Made by a program: the position numbers and the translations under genes. Shown here in pieces: positions 1-7,678 of a stretch of 17,608 nt of DNA (positions are counted from its first letter, which is position 1; each line of letters begins with the position of its first letter). The stretch is from Lachnospiraceae bacterium (GTDB lineage: Bacteria; Bacillota; Clostridia; Lachnospirales; Lachnospiraceae): assembly GCA_016297945.1 (NCBI GenBank), contig JAEDFR010000044.1, positions 1-17,608 on the forward strand, given 5' to 3'. The notes beneath the pieces are model-generated. The model ran no database searches. It was given only the letters and a program-made list of their open reading frames with translations, and was not told the DNA's origin.

Positions 1-62
1 CTTTTTCCCGAGGGCAATGCATCATCAGAAGTTCGCACCCGAACTTTAATCTCACTATACAA
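1..62 (-). CDS. possible 5' end of a gene leaving the window
   Basis: Downstream of larC on the same strand there is an open frame that runs off the left edge. Read from a TTG at 62 it gives a protein-like start (MYSEIKVRVRTSDDALPSGK). The frame is closed by a TGA just upstream of the TTG, so this is the longest possible start; a GTG at 38 is the alternative. No good ribosome binding site lies at the usual distance (AGAAG is about 14 bases away). I do not recognise the protein. It would follow larC by 29 bases and could belong to the same transcript. Twenty codons are too few to be sure that it is coding. Confidence 0.3.
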   Translation of the reverse strand, partial: MYSEIKVRVRTSDDALPSGK

Positions 63-91
63 TCATACTATAGCATCTTCTACAATTTGCG

Positions 92-1585
92 TCAATGCGT
101 GGTTTTGTAACTGTCTCTAACTTTATCATAGATCTCTTGATACGGCAGTTTATATTCTTTACAAATCTTCACAACACTTTCATATTCCGGATAAATTTTT
201 GTTTCATCTCCCAAATGGCATATCTTAACCAAAGCATCTCCATAAGGAGTCTGTACTTCTTCGACATTCCGTCTCAATATAGAACGCTCAACTCTGATAC
301 GGCGAATACCAATCGTTGTTGTTTCTTCAAATATAATCTGTTCCAGTTGTGCTATTTTTTCTTCCTCACATATGACATTCAACTGCCAGCCCGGACGATT
401 CTTTTTCATATACACAGGAAAATAGTGCACATCCCTTGCACCCGCTTCAAAAAGTCTTTCCATGGTATAACCCAGCACCTCACCGCTACAGTCATCAATG
501 TTCGTTTCCAGTTTAAAAATGAAACCTTCCTCAGAAATATCACCCACAAAAGTATCCTTATTTTTATATTTATTTGTATTTACATTTTCATCCGTGTTAT
601 CTGAATGCTTTTCTTCAATTAACACAGCCCTTAGAATGCTCGGTCTTTCATAGGTTCTTTTTCCGGCTCCGAGCCCGGTCTTTTGAATGATAAACTGCTT
701 TGGTAATTGATCCGATGTCCTAAGTGCAGCAACGATTGCAGCTCCGGTAGGTGTCACAAACTCTCCCTGTACATCCATAATCTCAACGGCTAAATGATAT
801 GTTTCCATGATATTTGCGGTGGCAGGTACCGGAATAGGTAAAATACCATGTTGACAACGAACCGTCCCTGTTCCTTCACAAAGCTTCGGAACAATTACAT
901 TTCTGATTCCCATATTGTCAATACAAACGGCAACTGCAATGATATCCACAATGGAATCAATCGCTCCGACTTCATGAAAATGAACCTGATTAATATCCGT
1001 AGCATGTGCTTTTGCTTCCGCCTTAGCCAGAATCTGAAAAATCTTTAATGCCAGAGAACGGGCATTTTCTGTCATCTGTGTCTGCTCTATTATTTTTGTT
1101 ATTTCTGCTATACCCCGATGTTCATGGTGATGCGCATGATGATGTGCCTCTTCTTGATGTGAATGAGTATGCTCAGCATTCTCACTATGAGAATGACCAT
1201 GTTCAACATTTTCGCTATGTGAATGGGTATGACTATGCACGACATCTTCGCTATGCGAATGGGTATGACTATGCACGACATCTTCGCTATGCAAATGGAT
1301 ATGACCATGCCCGACATCCTCACTGCATGCATGGAAATGCTCATGCCCATGCAAATATTCCATATCATGATCATGATTTTCGTGCTCATGGTCTAATACA
1401 ACACAGAAGTCGCAGCAATCAATACCACCCTTTTTTACTCTGGATATTTCAACCATAAAACCTTCTGCCGGAATACTACTTAAAACATTGCGTAAAAGTT
1501 TTTCATCTGCACCCAGATCTAAAAGTGCGGCAACCGTCATATCTCCGCTGATACCTGCATTGCATTCCAAATATAATGAAGTCAT
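92..1585 (-). CDS. larC: LarC, nickel insertion protein for the nickel-pincer nucleotide cofactor
   Basis: LarC is the CTP-dependent enzyme that inserts nickel into the pyridinium dithiocarboxylate nucleotide to finish the NPN cofactor of lactate racemase and related enzymes. The N-terminal signature YLECNAGISGDM (5-16), HFHEVGAIDSIVDI (202-215) and GEFVTPTGAA (274-283) mark the LarC1 half. The LarC2 half starts near 355 (LETNIDDCSGE, 359-369). In Lactiplantibacillus plantarum the halves are joined by a programmed ribosomal frameshift. Here they are one continuous frame through a polar linker (327-347). Residues 65-157 are a histidine-rich insert with about thirty His, including 12-residue repeats (HSEDVVHSHTHS at 99-110 and 111-122), probably for nickel binding or storage. 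The ATG at 1585 has AGGAG upstream. It is the last gene of larB-larE-larC, 15 bases after larE. Confidence 0.95.
   Translation of the reverse strand: MTSLYLECNAGISGDMTVAALLDLGADEKLLRNVLSSIPAEGFMVEISRVKKGGIDCCDFCVVLDHEHENHDHDMEYLHGHEHFHACSEDVGHGHIHLHSEDVVHSHTHSHSEDVVHSHTHSHSENVEHGHSHSENAEHTHSHQEEAHHHAHHHEHRGIAEITKIIEQTQMTENARSLALKIFQILAKAEAKAHATDINQVHFHEVGAIDSIVDIIAVAVCIDNMGIRNVIVPKLCEGTGTVRCQHGILPIPVPATANIMETYHLAVEIMDVQGEFVTPTGAAIVAALRTSDQLPKQFIIQKTGLGAGKRTYERPSILRAVLIEEKHSDNTDENVNTNKYKNKDTFVGDISEEGFIFKLETNIDDCSGEVLGYTMERLFEAGARDVHYFPVYMKKNRPGWQLNVICEEEKIAQLEQIIFEETTTIGIRRIRVERSILRRNVEEVQTPYGDALVKICHLGDETKIYPEYESVVKICKEYKLPYQEIYDKVRDSYKTTH
1211..1318 (-). repeat. three tandem 36-bp units inside larC (His-rich repeat)
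   Basis: Three head-to-tail 36-bp units lie at 1211-1246, 1247-1282 and 1283-1318. The first two differ by one base; the third has a few more changes. A shorter degenerate unit precedes them at 1181-1210. The unit length is exactly 12 codons, so changes in copy number keep larC in frame and only alter the number of His-rich segments. Confidence 0.9.
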
Positions 1586-1600
1586 TAATATTTCTCCTTC

Positions 1601-2428
1601 TCATTTATGTACAGAAATTGTTTCATTCATACTTCCGGTCCGATATCCGGTTAAATCCAAAGATACATAAGTAAAACCATATTCCTTGAATGCATCTGTG
1701 ATTTTTTGACGAACCGATTCCTCCATAAGTTTATCAAATTCCTGTGGTAATATCTCAATTCGTGCCATCAAACCGTGAACACGTACACGAAATTGCCGAA
1801 AACCAAATTCATACAAAAGCTGCTCTGCTTTTTCTACCATTAGAAGTTTCTCTTTTGTGATTTCTTCACCGTAAACGAAACGGGAAGCAAGGCAAGCATA
1901 AGACGGTTTATCCCATGTCGGCAGACCCAGTTCTTTGGACAAAAAGCGAATTTCTTTTTTTAATAGTCCGACTTTCTTTAGCGGACTAAGAATACCAAGC
2001 TCCTTAACAGCTTTCATTCCCGGGCGATAGTCTTTATCATCGTCCATATTGGAACCTTCTGCAATATATAGGATTTCCTTTTTAAAAGCAAGCGTCTGAA
2101 TTTCTGAGAACAAATTCTTTTTACAAAAATAACACCGATTGGGAGGATTGGTTTTAAAAGCCTCCGTTTCCAATACATCAACAGGACAAAAATATTGTAT
2201 TATTCCTTCTTTGTTACAAAAATCTACCGACTCATCATATTCTCTTTTTGGAAAAAAATCTGCAGTTACAGTTACGGCAACTGCCCTTTCTCCCAACACA
2301 TCATGTGCAGCTTTTAAAAGAAAAGCAGAATCCACCCCTCCGGAAAAAGCAACAGCAATACTCTGCAATTCCATCAGATATTTCTTCAATTCTTCTAATT
2401 TAGCATAAGCTAACTCTTTATCTGTCAT
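1601..2428 (-). CDS. larE: LarE, ATP-dependent sulfur transferase of NPN cofactor synthesis
   Basis: LarE adenylates the pyridine dicarboxylate intermediate made by LarB and replaces the acid oxygens with sulfur. The 275 residues match the family length. The PP-loop SGGVDS is at 29-34, a GSNMDD segment at 125-130 and GYRTGS near the C-terminus (261-266). Three cysteines stand out: C99 and C102 (RCYFC) and C179 (SYACLASR), the last in the region of the sacrificial cysteine of L. plantarum LarE. A CxxC pair plus this third cysteine is the arrangement reported for LarE proteins that bind a [4Fe-4S] cluster rather than giving up a protein sulfur, so this copy may be catalytic; that is inference. 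The start is set by AAGGAG seven bases upstream. A 195-bp gap separates it from larB. Confidence 0.95.
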   Translation of the reverse strand: MTDKELAYAKLEELKKYLMELQSIAVAFSGGVDSAFLLKAAHDVLGERAVAVTVTADFFPKREYDESVDFCNKEGIIQYFCPVDVLETEAFKTNPPNRCYFCKKNLFSEIQTLAFKKEILYIAEGSNMDDDKDYRPGMKAVKELGILSPLKKVGLLKKEIRFLSKELGLPTWDKPSYACLASRFVYGEEITKEKLLMVEKAEQLLYEFGFRQFRVRVHGLMARIEILPQEFDKLMEESVRQKITDAFKEYGFTYVSLDLTGYRTGSMNETISVHK

Positions 2429-2457
2429 GAAAACTCCTTATGAAACCTGCATCTTTC

Positions 2458-2614
2458 TTGTCCAGCTGGCGGCATTTTATATATTTTACGCACAGACTGT
2501 ATACGAACGTCAGCACTTAATGAGCAATTTATTGCGAATTTAGTACTGTTACGTTCGTATCCAAGTGAGAACGCGTCTGTAAGTAGAATATATAAAATGC
2601 CGCCGGTCAGACAA
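2458..2614. repeat. 157-bp nested palindrome between larB and larE
   Basis: The outer arms contain a perfect 18-bp inverted repeat (2468-2485 with 2587-2604, GGCGGCATTTTATATATT). Pairing continues outward with mismatches to about 2458 and 2614. Inside are a perfect 10-bp pair ATACGAACGT (2501-2510 with 2551-2560) and a near-palindromic centre (about 2512-2547). The whole can fold into one long interrupted hairpin on either strand. It fills most of the larB-larE gap, so it would be transcribed inside the lar operon. It could be a MITE-like insertion or an RNA structure that attenuates or protects the transcript. No clear target-site duplication is visible. Confidence 0.85.
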
Positions 2615-2623
2615 ACAAAACGT

Positions 2624-3367
2624 CTACTTTTCTGCCAGACGATTAATCTGTGTTGCCATATAACCGGCACCATATCCATTATCAATATTTACAACTGCAA
2701 CCCCATTGGCACAGGAATTGATCATGGTAAGTAAAGCAGATAATCCGTTCATACTTGCACCGTATCCAACCGATGTCGGAACCGCAATGACCGGATTGCT
2801 GACAAGTCCTCCAATAACACTGGCAAGCGCTCCTTCCATTCCGGCTACTGCAATAACACAGTTAGCAGACTGAATATCTTCTATTTTGGATAACAATCTA
2901 TGGATACCACTAACACCTACATCATAAAATCGCTCAACCTTTGCACCAAAAAATTCTGCGGTCTGGGCAGCTTCTTCCGCTACAGGAATGTCTGCGGTTC
3001 CTGCCGTGCATACTGCAATTTTTCCAATATGCTTTTTGTCCGGCTTTTCGTATTTCAATATTTTAGAAACTTCATCATATGTTATTTCCGGTATCACCGC
3101 TTTTACAATTTCATATTGATGCTTTGTTGCCCGGGTACCAAAAACTTCACCGTTTAATTCATACATCTTCTGATAGATATTGACAAGAAAATCATCAGGT
3201 TTTTTACTGCAAAATATCACTTCGGGAAATCCGGAACGAATTTCCCTGTGTGAATCCAGCTTTGCAAATCCTAACTCTTCATAGGGCTGTTTTTTAAAGA
3301 AACGCTCTGCCTCTTCAATGGACAGTTCTCCGCTTTTTACTTTATTTAAAATTTCTATTGTTTCCAT
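2624..3367 (-). CDS. larB: LarB, nicotinate adenine dinucleotide carboxylase/hydrolase
   Basis: LarB starts NPN synthesis: it carboxylates the pyridinium ring of nicotinic acid adenine dinucleotide at C5 and hydrolyses the phosphoanhydride, giving pyridinium-3,5-biscarboxylic acid mononucleotide and AMP. The 247 residues match the family. The C-terminal half is the PurE/AIR-carboxylase-like domain, with TAGTADIPVAEEAA (122-135), VAGMEGALASVIGGL and the glycine-rich VPTSVGYGASMNG. The N-terminal segment (ILNKVKSGELSIEEAERFFK) is typical of LarB. The ATG at 3367 has AGGTG upstream. It is the first gene of the lar cluster; no racemase gene larA is in the window, so the cofactor must serve an enzyme encoded elsewhere. 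Confidence 0.95.
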   Translation of the reverse strand: METIEILNKVKSGELSIEEAERFFKKQPYEELGFAKLDSHREIRSGFPEVIFCSKKPDDFLVNIYQKMYELNGEVFGTRATKHQYEIVKAVIPEITYDEVSKILKYEKPDKKHIGKIAVCTAGTADIPVAEEAAQTAEFFGAKVERFYDVGVSGIHRLLSKIEDIQSANCVIAVAGMEGALASVIGGLVSNPVIAVPTSVGYGASMNGLSALLTMINSCANGVAVVNIDNGYGAGYMATQINRLAEK

Positions 3368-3397
3368 CGATTCACCTGTCTTTATTTAATCATTTTT

Positions 3398-3426
3398 ATC
3401 TTATAACAAGATTTACAGAAACTCAA
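3398..3426 (-). promoter_or_regulatory. candidate promoter of the lar cluster
   Basis: On the minus strand TTGAGT (3421-3426) is followed after 17 bases by TAAGAT (3398-3403); TATAAG at 15 bases is an alternative. A small inverted repeat AACCG/CGGTT (3425-3438) overlaps the -35 box. The match to consensus is moderate. Confidence 0.4.
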
Positions 3427-3442
3427 CCGGATACGGTTAATG

Positions 3443-3508
3443 GCGAACAAAATGAATGCCCGGTTTCAACTGTTCAAAGACGTAGTCTGCGTTTTGAAAC
3501 CGGGCATT
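3443..3508. repeat. dispersed nested-hairpin repeat, copy 1
   Basis: These 66 bp align without gaps to 10977-11042, with 60 identical positions. The shared core opens with GCGAACAAAA, then an inverted repeat built on AATGCCCGGTTTCAA, with a small inner hairpin AGAC-GTA-GTCT. Both copies are intergenic, and each lies at the 3' end of a minus-strand gene. It resembles a REP/ERIC-like dispersed palindrome. This copy has picked up a longer stem (see the terminator). Confidence 0.85.
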
Positions 3509-3512
3509 CATT
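3451..3512 (-). terminator. hairpin terminator after the RND gene
   Basis: Two bases after the RND stop codon lies a perfect 19-bp stem (3451-3469 with 3494-3512, AATGAATGCCCGGTTTCAA). Read on the minus strand it is followed by TTTTGTT, a short U-rich tail. It is formed from the dispersed repeat, so the repeat seems to act as the operon terminator. Confidence 0.75.
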
Positions 3513-3514
3513 CT

Positions 3515-6500
3515 TTATTCTGTTTCCAGGATCAGATCCTCATCCTTAATTATTTTCATATCTTTACGATTTAATAAATCATACAGACAAGGAACAACAA
3601 ACAATGTCATCAATGTCGCATATAAAAGTCCGCCGATACAGACAACGGCTACCGGCTGCATCATTTCACTGCCCATTTCTTTGGCAAGTGCCATATCAAA
3701 TAAACCAAGAATGGTTGTTAATGTTGTCATTAAAATCGGTCTCATACGGGTAACGCCGGCCTCAATAACAGCCTCTCGTTTTTCCATTCCTTCCGCACGA
3801 AGCTGATTGATAAAATCTACCAGCACAATACCGTTATTTACAATAATACCGGTCAACATGACAAAGCCCATCATCGAAATGACACTGACATCCATTCCAC
3901 ATATCAGCAATGATAAAAATCCACCCGTAAAAGCAAGTGGGATGGTAAACAAGATGATAAAAGGCGACTTCAAGGACTGGAACTGTGCTACCATTACCAA
4001 ATATACCAATACAATTCCCAATAAAATCATAAGAACAAACTGTTTCATTGCTTCCATGATTTCCTCATTTTGTCCATTGTATTCAATCGACATACCTGCC
4101 GGCAATTCATATTGATCAAGTGCTTCTTTCACATCGGCGGTTACCAGTGTTACATTATATCCTTCCTCAATGCCACAGCTTAATGACAGATAACGCTTTT
4201 GGTTATGACGATTGATGGTCTGTAAGGATTCGCTTTCCTTAATCTCAGCGATATCCTTTAACTTCACGGTTTTCTTTTCGCCTTCCTGATCAGTCGTTTC
4301 GAATTCATATTTTTTCAGTTCTGAAAGGGAAAGCTTCTTTTCATCATCTTTTTGAACCAAAACATCATAACTGTCTGCATCCATGGTAATGGATGTTGCC
4401 GTTGCTTCAGTTTTGATTGCACCGGCAAGCTCCTGATAAATCTGAGCAACCGTAAGACCCTCTTTCATTGCTTTTTCTTTATCCACGGTAATCTTAATGG
4501 CAGGGGATGTATCTTCCAGACCGTCGGAAACATCGACAGTTCCTTTTACACCTTCCATTATTTTGGCGACCTCTTTTGCACTTTCCTGTAAGGTATCCAT
4601 ATCATCACCATACAAATAAAGCGTTATACCTTCTCCACCGAGCATGGACATCATACTTCCCATTCCGCCATCAGCCTGTGCATCAACGATACAATCGTAT
4701 TTTTCACCCAAGACGTTAATCTGATCCGCCAGCGCATAGGTATCAATATCTCCATCCTCTTTCAGCATAACATACAAGGTTGTACTCGGACCGTCAGAAG
4801 ATCCTCCTCCCATCATGGATAAGGTACTTCCTTCACTCTGTGCCATGGCACCTACACTTTCAACACCATCCATTTTCAAAACTTCTTCTACAATATGATC
4901 GGATGCTTCCACCAAATCAGCAAAGCTCTCCTCTTCCGATACCGTGATTGTTGCAGACATCTGATTCGAGGACATATTCGGCATAAAGATAAATCCTTTT
5001 GCAATCGCTGCAACAAAACTAAATACTAAAAGGCCCAGTGCAATTGAAAGCGTAATCAACTTATGATTTAACGCAATTGCAATCAGTTTCCGATAGCCTC
5101 CGAGCAATCTGCCCATAATCGGCTGTGATTTCTCTTTTGTATTCTTTAAAACCCGTGACGCCATAGCCGGAACAAGGGTCAGGGAAATAATCAGACTGGC
5201 AATCAAGGCATAACCCATGGTAAGTGCCAGATCCGTAAACAACTCTCTGGTCAGTCCATCCACAAAGACAATCGGTAAAAATACACAAATGGTTGTTAAG
5301 GTTGATGCAATTACCGCTCCGGCAACCTGTGATGCTCCGGCAACTGCTGCTTTTAAGGCACTTTCACCTTTTGCGATTAAACGGTAGGTATTTTCAATTA
5401 CGACAACCGAGTTATCTACTAACATACCGACTGCAATCGCCAGACCGGACATCGAGATCATGTTCAAAGTAATTCCGGAAAAGTACATCAGTACAAAAGC
5501 AAAGATGACACTGATCGGAATCGAACAAAGTGTAATAAATGTCGGTCTGATATCCTTTAAGAATAAAAACAGAATAATGATGGCAAATAAAGCACCCAGT
5601 AACAAACTCTTTAAAATGGCATTGATGATCATATAAATATAATCACCCTGATCCATCATGGTTGAGTAATGGAAACCTTCATATTCCTCTGTCAGCTTAT
5701 CAAGACGTTTGGTAATATTATCAGCGACCTCAGCCGTTGCATAAGTAGACTGTTTGGTAAACGAAAGCATAATACCGTTGGTTCCGTCAATATTGGCATA
5801 CACATCGCCACTGTTATCAGATAAAAATACATCTGCCACATCGGATAAATAGATGGGATCCAATCCGTCCATATGCATATCCATCAATAAGAGATTGTTG
5901 ATTTCGTCTTCTTCGACAATCTCATCTCCGACACTGACCATATATTGAATACCGTCTTCTTCGATATAGCCGGCAGGCATAGCAAAATTCTGTGCAAACA
6001 AAATCTGCGAAATCATATCCATCGTAATAATATTGTCTAAATCAGCCTGCTCATAAGCCTTCTCTTTTGCTTCCTCAAACTGATCAAGACCGGCATCCAA
6101 CTGTGCCTGGGCACTTGTTAACTGGAATTCTCCCACCAGTAACTGCGTAGTTGCCTCACTAAGCTGAAGAATGCCCAGTGTTTTTTGTTGCTCCAAAAGC
6201 TTCTGGCCTTCCAAAAGCTGCATACTTCCGTTGTCTATTTGCGCTAATCCATTATTGATTTGTTCCAGTCCTGCATTAATCTGTGCAAGGCCATTGTCAA
6301 GTTCTGTCAGTGCACCCTGTACATCACTGCGCTGCATACCCTGTGCACTAAGAGCCTGATCAATCTGATCTAATCCGCTATTTACCTGTACTAAAGATGC
6401 CTCAACCTGTGAAAGCTGCCCTTCCAAAGTTGCAATGGTTGCATCCAGTCCTTCCCGATTCGTTCCGGCTGCGGCAAGCTGTGCATCAATCTGCACATAA

Positions 6501-7678
6501 GCAGTTTCCATAGCCTGATCGTAAGCAGGCTGATATGCTGCAGCAAATGCTGCCTGATATTCAGCTGATGCCTGAATGGTTGCAAGCAGTTCCGGTGGAA
6601 TTTCTGCATCCTCTGCAATTCCATAAGCCGCTTTCATTTGATTTAAGATAGCCGCTTCTACCTGTGGACGCACCTGCGACTCCACGACTGCTGGCATATT
6701 ATCAACAGCCGTTTTTGCTTCCTTTAGTCCGGAAATACCACTGGTAAGTTGAGCCTTGGCACTTTCCAGCTCTGCCTTTGCACTTTCTGCCTGCTTGATA
6801 CTGTCTGATAATTCGGTTAATGATTTTTTCTTTTCCTCTAAATCCTTTTTTGTTTCTTCTAACTCTTTCTTTTTCTCCTGAAGAGGAATCTTTACTTCCA
6901 AAAGCTGACTGCTGCCGGAGGTTAACTTTGCAGAAGCATTGGCCGTTTCTTCTGCCATGCTCTCTTTTCCGGCATTTAATTCACTTTTTCCTTTGTTGAT
7001 TTTACTTTTTCCGCTGTTGATTTCTGCCTGACCATCGTCCAGTTCCGTTTTTGCATCTTCAAATTTGTCATCCAGAGCTGCAGAAATTTTTTCATTTACG
7101 GCATCGATTTTGTCCTGATTCAAAACAACATGAACCTTTGTTTCGACCAATCCCGATGAATCAATACTTGCTACACCTTCCACACCTTCCAATTTGGGAA
7201 TAATTTCATCCTTCATAAAATTGGAAAGCTCCTGTGTATCCATTCCTTCCATTCCGACTGCTGTTACGGCAACCGGAAGCATGGACGGGTTAATCTTCAA
7301 TATATATGGCGTTCCCACCATATCATCCCAACTGCCGGAAACGGCATCAACATTCTGCAAAATATCTATGGAAATCGTATCCATATTTACATCAGCTTCA
7401 AATTCCAAAGCAATCATGGAATAATTTTCACTGGAGGTTGACACAACATTTTTTATTTTATCAAGTGTTGCAAACGACTGCTCCAACGGTCTTGATACTT
7501 CCAATTCCACCTTTTCGGGAGTTGCACCGGGATATGTTGTGATGACCAGAACATATGGTAAATTCATGTTTGGCATTAAATCCGGAGTCATTTTTGTATA
7601 GGAAACAATACCTAATACAATAATAGCAACAACCGCAACAAATATGGTATAAGGTTTTTTTACACTAAATTTAGACAT
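3515..7678 (-). CDS. RND-family efflux transporter with long extracytoplasmic coiled-coil insert
   Basis: This is a proton-driven exporter of the AcrB/MMPL superfamily in the cytoplasmic membrane. The first membrane segment is near 10-28, followed by a porter-type domain; TM2-6 lie at about 688-838 with GLAIAVGMLVDN around 745-756, whose Asp755 matches the proton-relay aspartate. TM7 is near 872-892, the second porter domain follows, and the last five helices are at 1213-1365. At 1387 residues it is some 350 longer than usual RND pumps. The excess is residues 200-545, a Lys/Glu/Gln-rich, Ala-rich coiled coil with repeated L-x-x-G-L-x-Q-I-N units. A Gram-positive cell has no outer membrane channel, and no membrane-fusion protein is encoded nearby; the insert may span the cell wall or replace the adaptor (inference). 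The start overlaps the tetR end by 8 bases, so the two are co-transcribed. The substrate is unknown. Confidence 0.93.
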   Translation of the reverse strand: MSKFSVKKPYTIFVAVVAIIVLGIVSYTKMTPDLMPNMNLPYVLVITTYPGATPEKVELEVSRPLEQSFATLDKIKNVVSTSSENYSMIALEFEADVNMDTISIDILQNVDAVSGSWDDMVGTPYILKINPSMLPVAVTAVGMEGMDTQELSNFMKDEIIPKLEGVEGVASIDSSGLVETKVHVVLNQDKIDAVNEKISAALDDKFEDAKTELDDGQAEINSGKSKINKGKSELNAGKESMAEETANASAKLTSGSSQLLEVKIPLQEKKKELEETKKDLEEKKKSLTELSDSIKQAESAKAELESAKAQLTSGISGLKEAKTAVDNMPAVVESQVRPQVEAAILNQMKAAYGIAEDAEIPPELLATIQASAEYQAAFAAAYQPAYDQAMETAYVQIDAQLAAAGTNREGLDATIATLEGQLSQVEASLVQVNSGLDQIDQALSAQGMQRSDVQGALTELDNGLAQINAGLEQINNGLAQIDNGSMQLLEGQKLLEQQKTLGILQLSEATTQLLVGEFQLTSAQAQLDAGLDQFEEAKEKAYEQADLDNIITMDMISQILFAQNFAMPAGYIEEDGIQYMVSVGDEIVEEDEINNLLLMDMHMDGLDPIYLSDVADVFLSDNSGDVYANIDGTNGIMLSFTKQSTYATAEVADNITKRLDKLTEEYEGFHYSTMMDQGDYIYMIINAILKSLLLGALFAIIILFLFLKDIRPTFITLCSIPISVIFAFVLMYFSGITLNMISMSGLAIAVGMLVDNSVVVIENTYRLIAKGESALKAAVAGASQVAGAVIASTLTTICVFLPIVFVDGLTRELFTDLALTMGYALIASLIISLTLVPAMASRVLKNTKEKSQPIMGRLLGGYRKLIAIALNHKLITLSIALGLLVFSFVAAIAKGFIFMPNMSSNQMSATITVSEEESFADLVEASDHIVEEVLKMDGVESVGAMAQSEGSTLSMMGGGSSDGPSTTLYVMLKEDGDIDTYALADQINVLGEKYDCIVDAQADGGMGSMMSMLGGEGITLYLYGDDMDTLQESAKEVAKIMEGVKGTVDVSDGLEDTSPAIKITVDKEKAMKEGLTVAQIYQELAGAIKTEATATSITMDADSYDVLVQKDDEKKLSLSELKKYEFETTDQEGEKKTVKLKDIAEIKESESLQTINRHNQKRYLSLSCGIEEGYNVTLVTADVKEALDQYELPAGMSIEYNGQNEEIMEAMKQFVLMILLGIVLVYLVMVAQFQSLKSPFIILFTIPLAFTGGFLSLLICGMDVSVISMMGFVMLTGIIVNNGIVLVDFINQLRAEGMEKREAVIEAGVTRMRPILMTTLTTILGLFDMALAKEMGSEMMQPVAVVCIGGLLYATLMTLFVVPCLYDLLNRKDMKIIKDEDLILETE

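Noticed and set aside
29..46. AAGTTCG-CACC-CGAACTT hairpin as the lar operon terminator
   Set aside because: The stem is only 7 bp, there is no U-tract on the minus strand, and an open frame may run through it.
1211..1318. 36-bp direct repeats as a CRISPR array
   Set aside because: The units are directly adjacent with no spacers, encode in-frame His-rich residues, and no cas gene is present.
1048..1458. Open plus-strand frame of 136 codons opposite larC
   Set aside because: It lies antisense to the His-rich repeat of larC, whose low-complexity codons keep other frames open. There is no ribosome binding site, and the product is a translation artefact of the repeat.
2425..2685. Minus-strand frame of 86 codons across the larB-larE gap
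   Set aside because: It overlaps the end of larB and the start of larE and reads through the palindrome; no start signal or conserved pattern is visible.
5061..6624. Alternative frames inside the RND gene (for example 6391-6624)
   Set aside because: They are shadows of the Ala/Gln-rich coiled-coil and membrane codons of the RND gene, without independent start signals.
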